Source: Desulfovibrio sp.
GTDB lineage: Bacteria; Desulfobacterota; Desulfovibrionia; Desulfovibrionales; Desulfovibrionaceae
Direction: 5' to 3'
Assembly: GCA_003512875.1 (NCBI GenBank)
Contig: DONZ01000199.1
Coordinates: 1 to 14,640, forward strand
Length of the DNA: 14,640 nucleotides
In this document: one piece after another, positions 13,689 through 14,640 of the stretch
Layout: each line of letters opens with the position of its first letter
Numbering within the stretch: position 1 is the stretch's first letter
Notes under the pieces: model-generated
What the model was told of the DNA's origin: nothing
The model's input: the letters and a program-made list of their open reading frames with translations, nothing else
The model's database searches: none
Made by a program: the position numbers and the translations under genes

Positions 13689-14342
13689 TTATTTTTGAAA
13701 CGCTCTTAAAAATTCTTTGACCGTCGCGTCAATATCCTTTGCTGAACAAATAGCCGAAACAACAGCCACGCTTTCAACGCCTGCCTGCAAAACTTCTTTC
13801 ACATTTTGGGTATTGATTCCGCCGATAGTCATAAGCGGAATGGTACAGTTTTTCTCATCAAAAAATGCCCGTGCCTTTTTCATGCCCTCGATACCCCAAG
13901 CGGGCGCCGTATCCTTTTTCGTCTCGGTCGGAAAAACAGGGCTGACAGCAATATATTGCACTTCTTCCTTTACGGCTCTTTCCAAGGTTTCCATTGTCGG
14001 AGCGGTTAAACCGATAATGCGTCTTGTTCCCATTAAACGGCGGGCATCGGCAACAGGCATGTCGCTTTGTCCCAAATGCACGCCGGCAGCCCCTGACGCC
14101 AAGGCGATATCAACCCTGTCATTGATAATGACAGGAATATTGTACCGCACCTGCACTTCTTTAACCAGAACTTTAGCCAGCGCTAAAAAATCACGGGTAT
14201 TGTTATTTTTTTCCCGTATCTGAACAGCCTGCACGCCCGCCTGCACAGCCTGCAAAACAACATCGACAAGAGGACGCCCCAAACACAAGTCTTGGTCTGT
14301 CACCAAATACAGCCCGAAATCGCGAAAATCCGACCACTCCAT
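13689..14342 (-). CDS. thiE: Thiamine-phosphate synthase
   Basis: ThiE joins HMP pyrophosphate and thiazole phosphate to make thiamine monophosphate. The 217-residue TIM-barrel protein has the family motifs in order: LYLVTD at 11-16, QIREK at 41-45 (pyrophosphate binding), NDRVDIALA from 74, GVHLGQSD at 87-94, VSPVFPTETKKD from 133 and TIGGI at 172-176. The ATG at 14342 follows GGAG at five bases; a GTG two codons upstream overlaps that ribosome site and is less likely. It lies 12 bases after thiM, consistent with a thiM-thiE thiazole-salvage operon. Any TPP riboswitch would be upstream, beyond the window. Confidence 0.94.
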   Translation of the reverse strand: MEWSDFRDFGLYLVTDQDLCLGRPLVDVVLQAVQAGVQAVQIREKNNNTRDFLALAKVLVKEVQVRYNIPVIINDRVDIALASGAAGVHLGQSDMPVADARRLMGTRRIIGLTAPTMETLERAVKEEVQYIAVSPVFPTETKKDTAPAWGIEGMKKARAFFDEKNCTIPLMTIGGINTQNVKEVLQAGVESVAVVSAICSAKDIDATVKEFLRAFQK

Positions 14343-14354
14343 AATCACTCCGAT

Positions 14355-14640
14355 TTATTCCATAGTTACACGTTTTGCGGCATCGGCATAATCAGCAGAA
14401 TACAGCTCATCAATAAAACACGGCAAAAAAGATCCCGGACCTTGGCATTTTTTTCCGGCTTTCTCCCCTGCGCTGGCAAATAACGCCATAGCGGAAACAG
14501 CGCCGATAAAAGGCGTTTTCGCAACAGCCATGCAGGCTCCCGTCACCGCCGTTGCGGAACAGCCAATGCCGGTGACAAGCGTCATGAGCGGGTCCCCGCC
14601 TTGCACATAGGCAAAGCGCGTTCCGTCCGTAATCATATCC
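14355..14640 (-). CDS. thiM: Hydroxyethylthiazole kinase (partial, N-terminus beyond window edge)
   Basis: ThiM phosphorylates 4-methyl-5-(2-hydroxyethyl)thiazole for salvage into thiamine. The 95 visible residues are the C-terminal third: DGTRFAYVQGGDPLM, then the conserved VTGIGCSATAV, where the Gly-Cys pair near the phosphate/ATP site matches the family's TGTGC, and KKCQGPGSF near the end. The frame is open to the window edge, so the start is not seen. It directly precedes thiE. Confidence 0.92.
   Translation of the reverse strand, partial: DMITDGTRFAYVQGGDPLMTLVTGIGCSATAVTGACMAVAKTPFIGAVSAMALFASAGEKAGKKCQGPGSFLPCFIDELYSADYADAAKRVTME

Noticed and set aside
1..14640. Mobile elements, tRNA/rRNA genes, CRISPR arrays
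   Set aside because: No transposase or integrase frame, direct-repeat array, target duplication or tRNA-like cloverleaf was seen; the region reads as stable chromosome.

Overview
The window looks like chromosomal DNA from a low-GC member of the Desulfovibrionaceae or a close relative. It has anaerobe-type ferrous iron uptake (feoA-feoA-feoB plus a small Cys-rich partner), an IscA/HesB-like selenoprotein, PyrR, ThiM/ThiE, and proteobacterial-style envelope genes (AmiC-type amidase, M48 protease, lipoproteins). The taxonomic placement is an inference from gene content. No rRNA, tRNA, insertion sequence, integrase or CRISPR array was seen.

Layout. 1-1124 (minus): pyrR followed by prmA, which runs off the left edge. 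1295-2641 (plus): a three-gene unit with its own promoter and terminator. It holds an IscA/HesB-like selenoprotein with an in-frame TGA read as Sec33 and a SECIS-like hairpin just downstream, then a tandem paralogue of the same length in which the Sec position is Gln, then a zinc-ribbon membrane protein. 2733-3693 (plus): a monocistronic LoiP/YggG-like M48 metalloprotease. 3712-6564 (minus): the feo operon, feoA-feoA-feoB-small Cys-rich membrane protein, with a strong promoter overlapped by a Fur-box-like palindrome.

6585-11337 (minus): a tightly packed unit of retropepsin-like lipoprotein, Cys-free (inactive) transglutaminase fused to seven membrane helices, RimK-like ATP-grasp ligase, an unrecognised lipoprotein and an EamA exporter. 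The first three match an amidoligase/peptidase association known from comparative genomics whose substrate is, as far as I know, unsettled. The lipoprotein and exporter look like local additions. 11380-13179 (minus): an N-acetylmuramoyl-L-alanine amidase with a TPR-like N-terminal region and an AMIN-like domain. 13180-13634 is a very AT-rich intergenic stretch. 13635-14640 (minus): thiE with its terminator, preceded by the C-terminal part of thiM, which runs off the right edge.

The two parts most worth attention are the selenoprotein/Gln-paralogue/zinc-ribbon operon and the ligase/peptidase/lipoprotein cassette.
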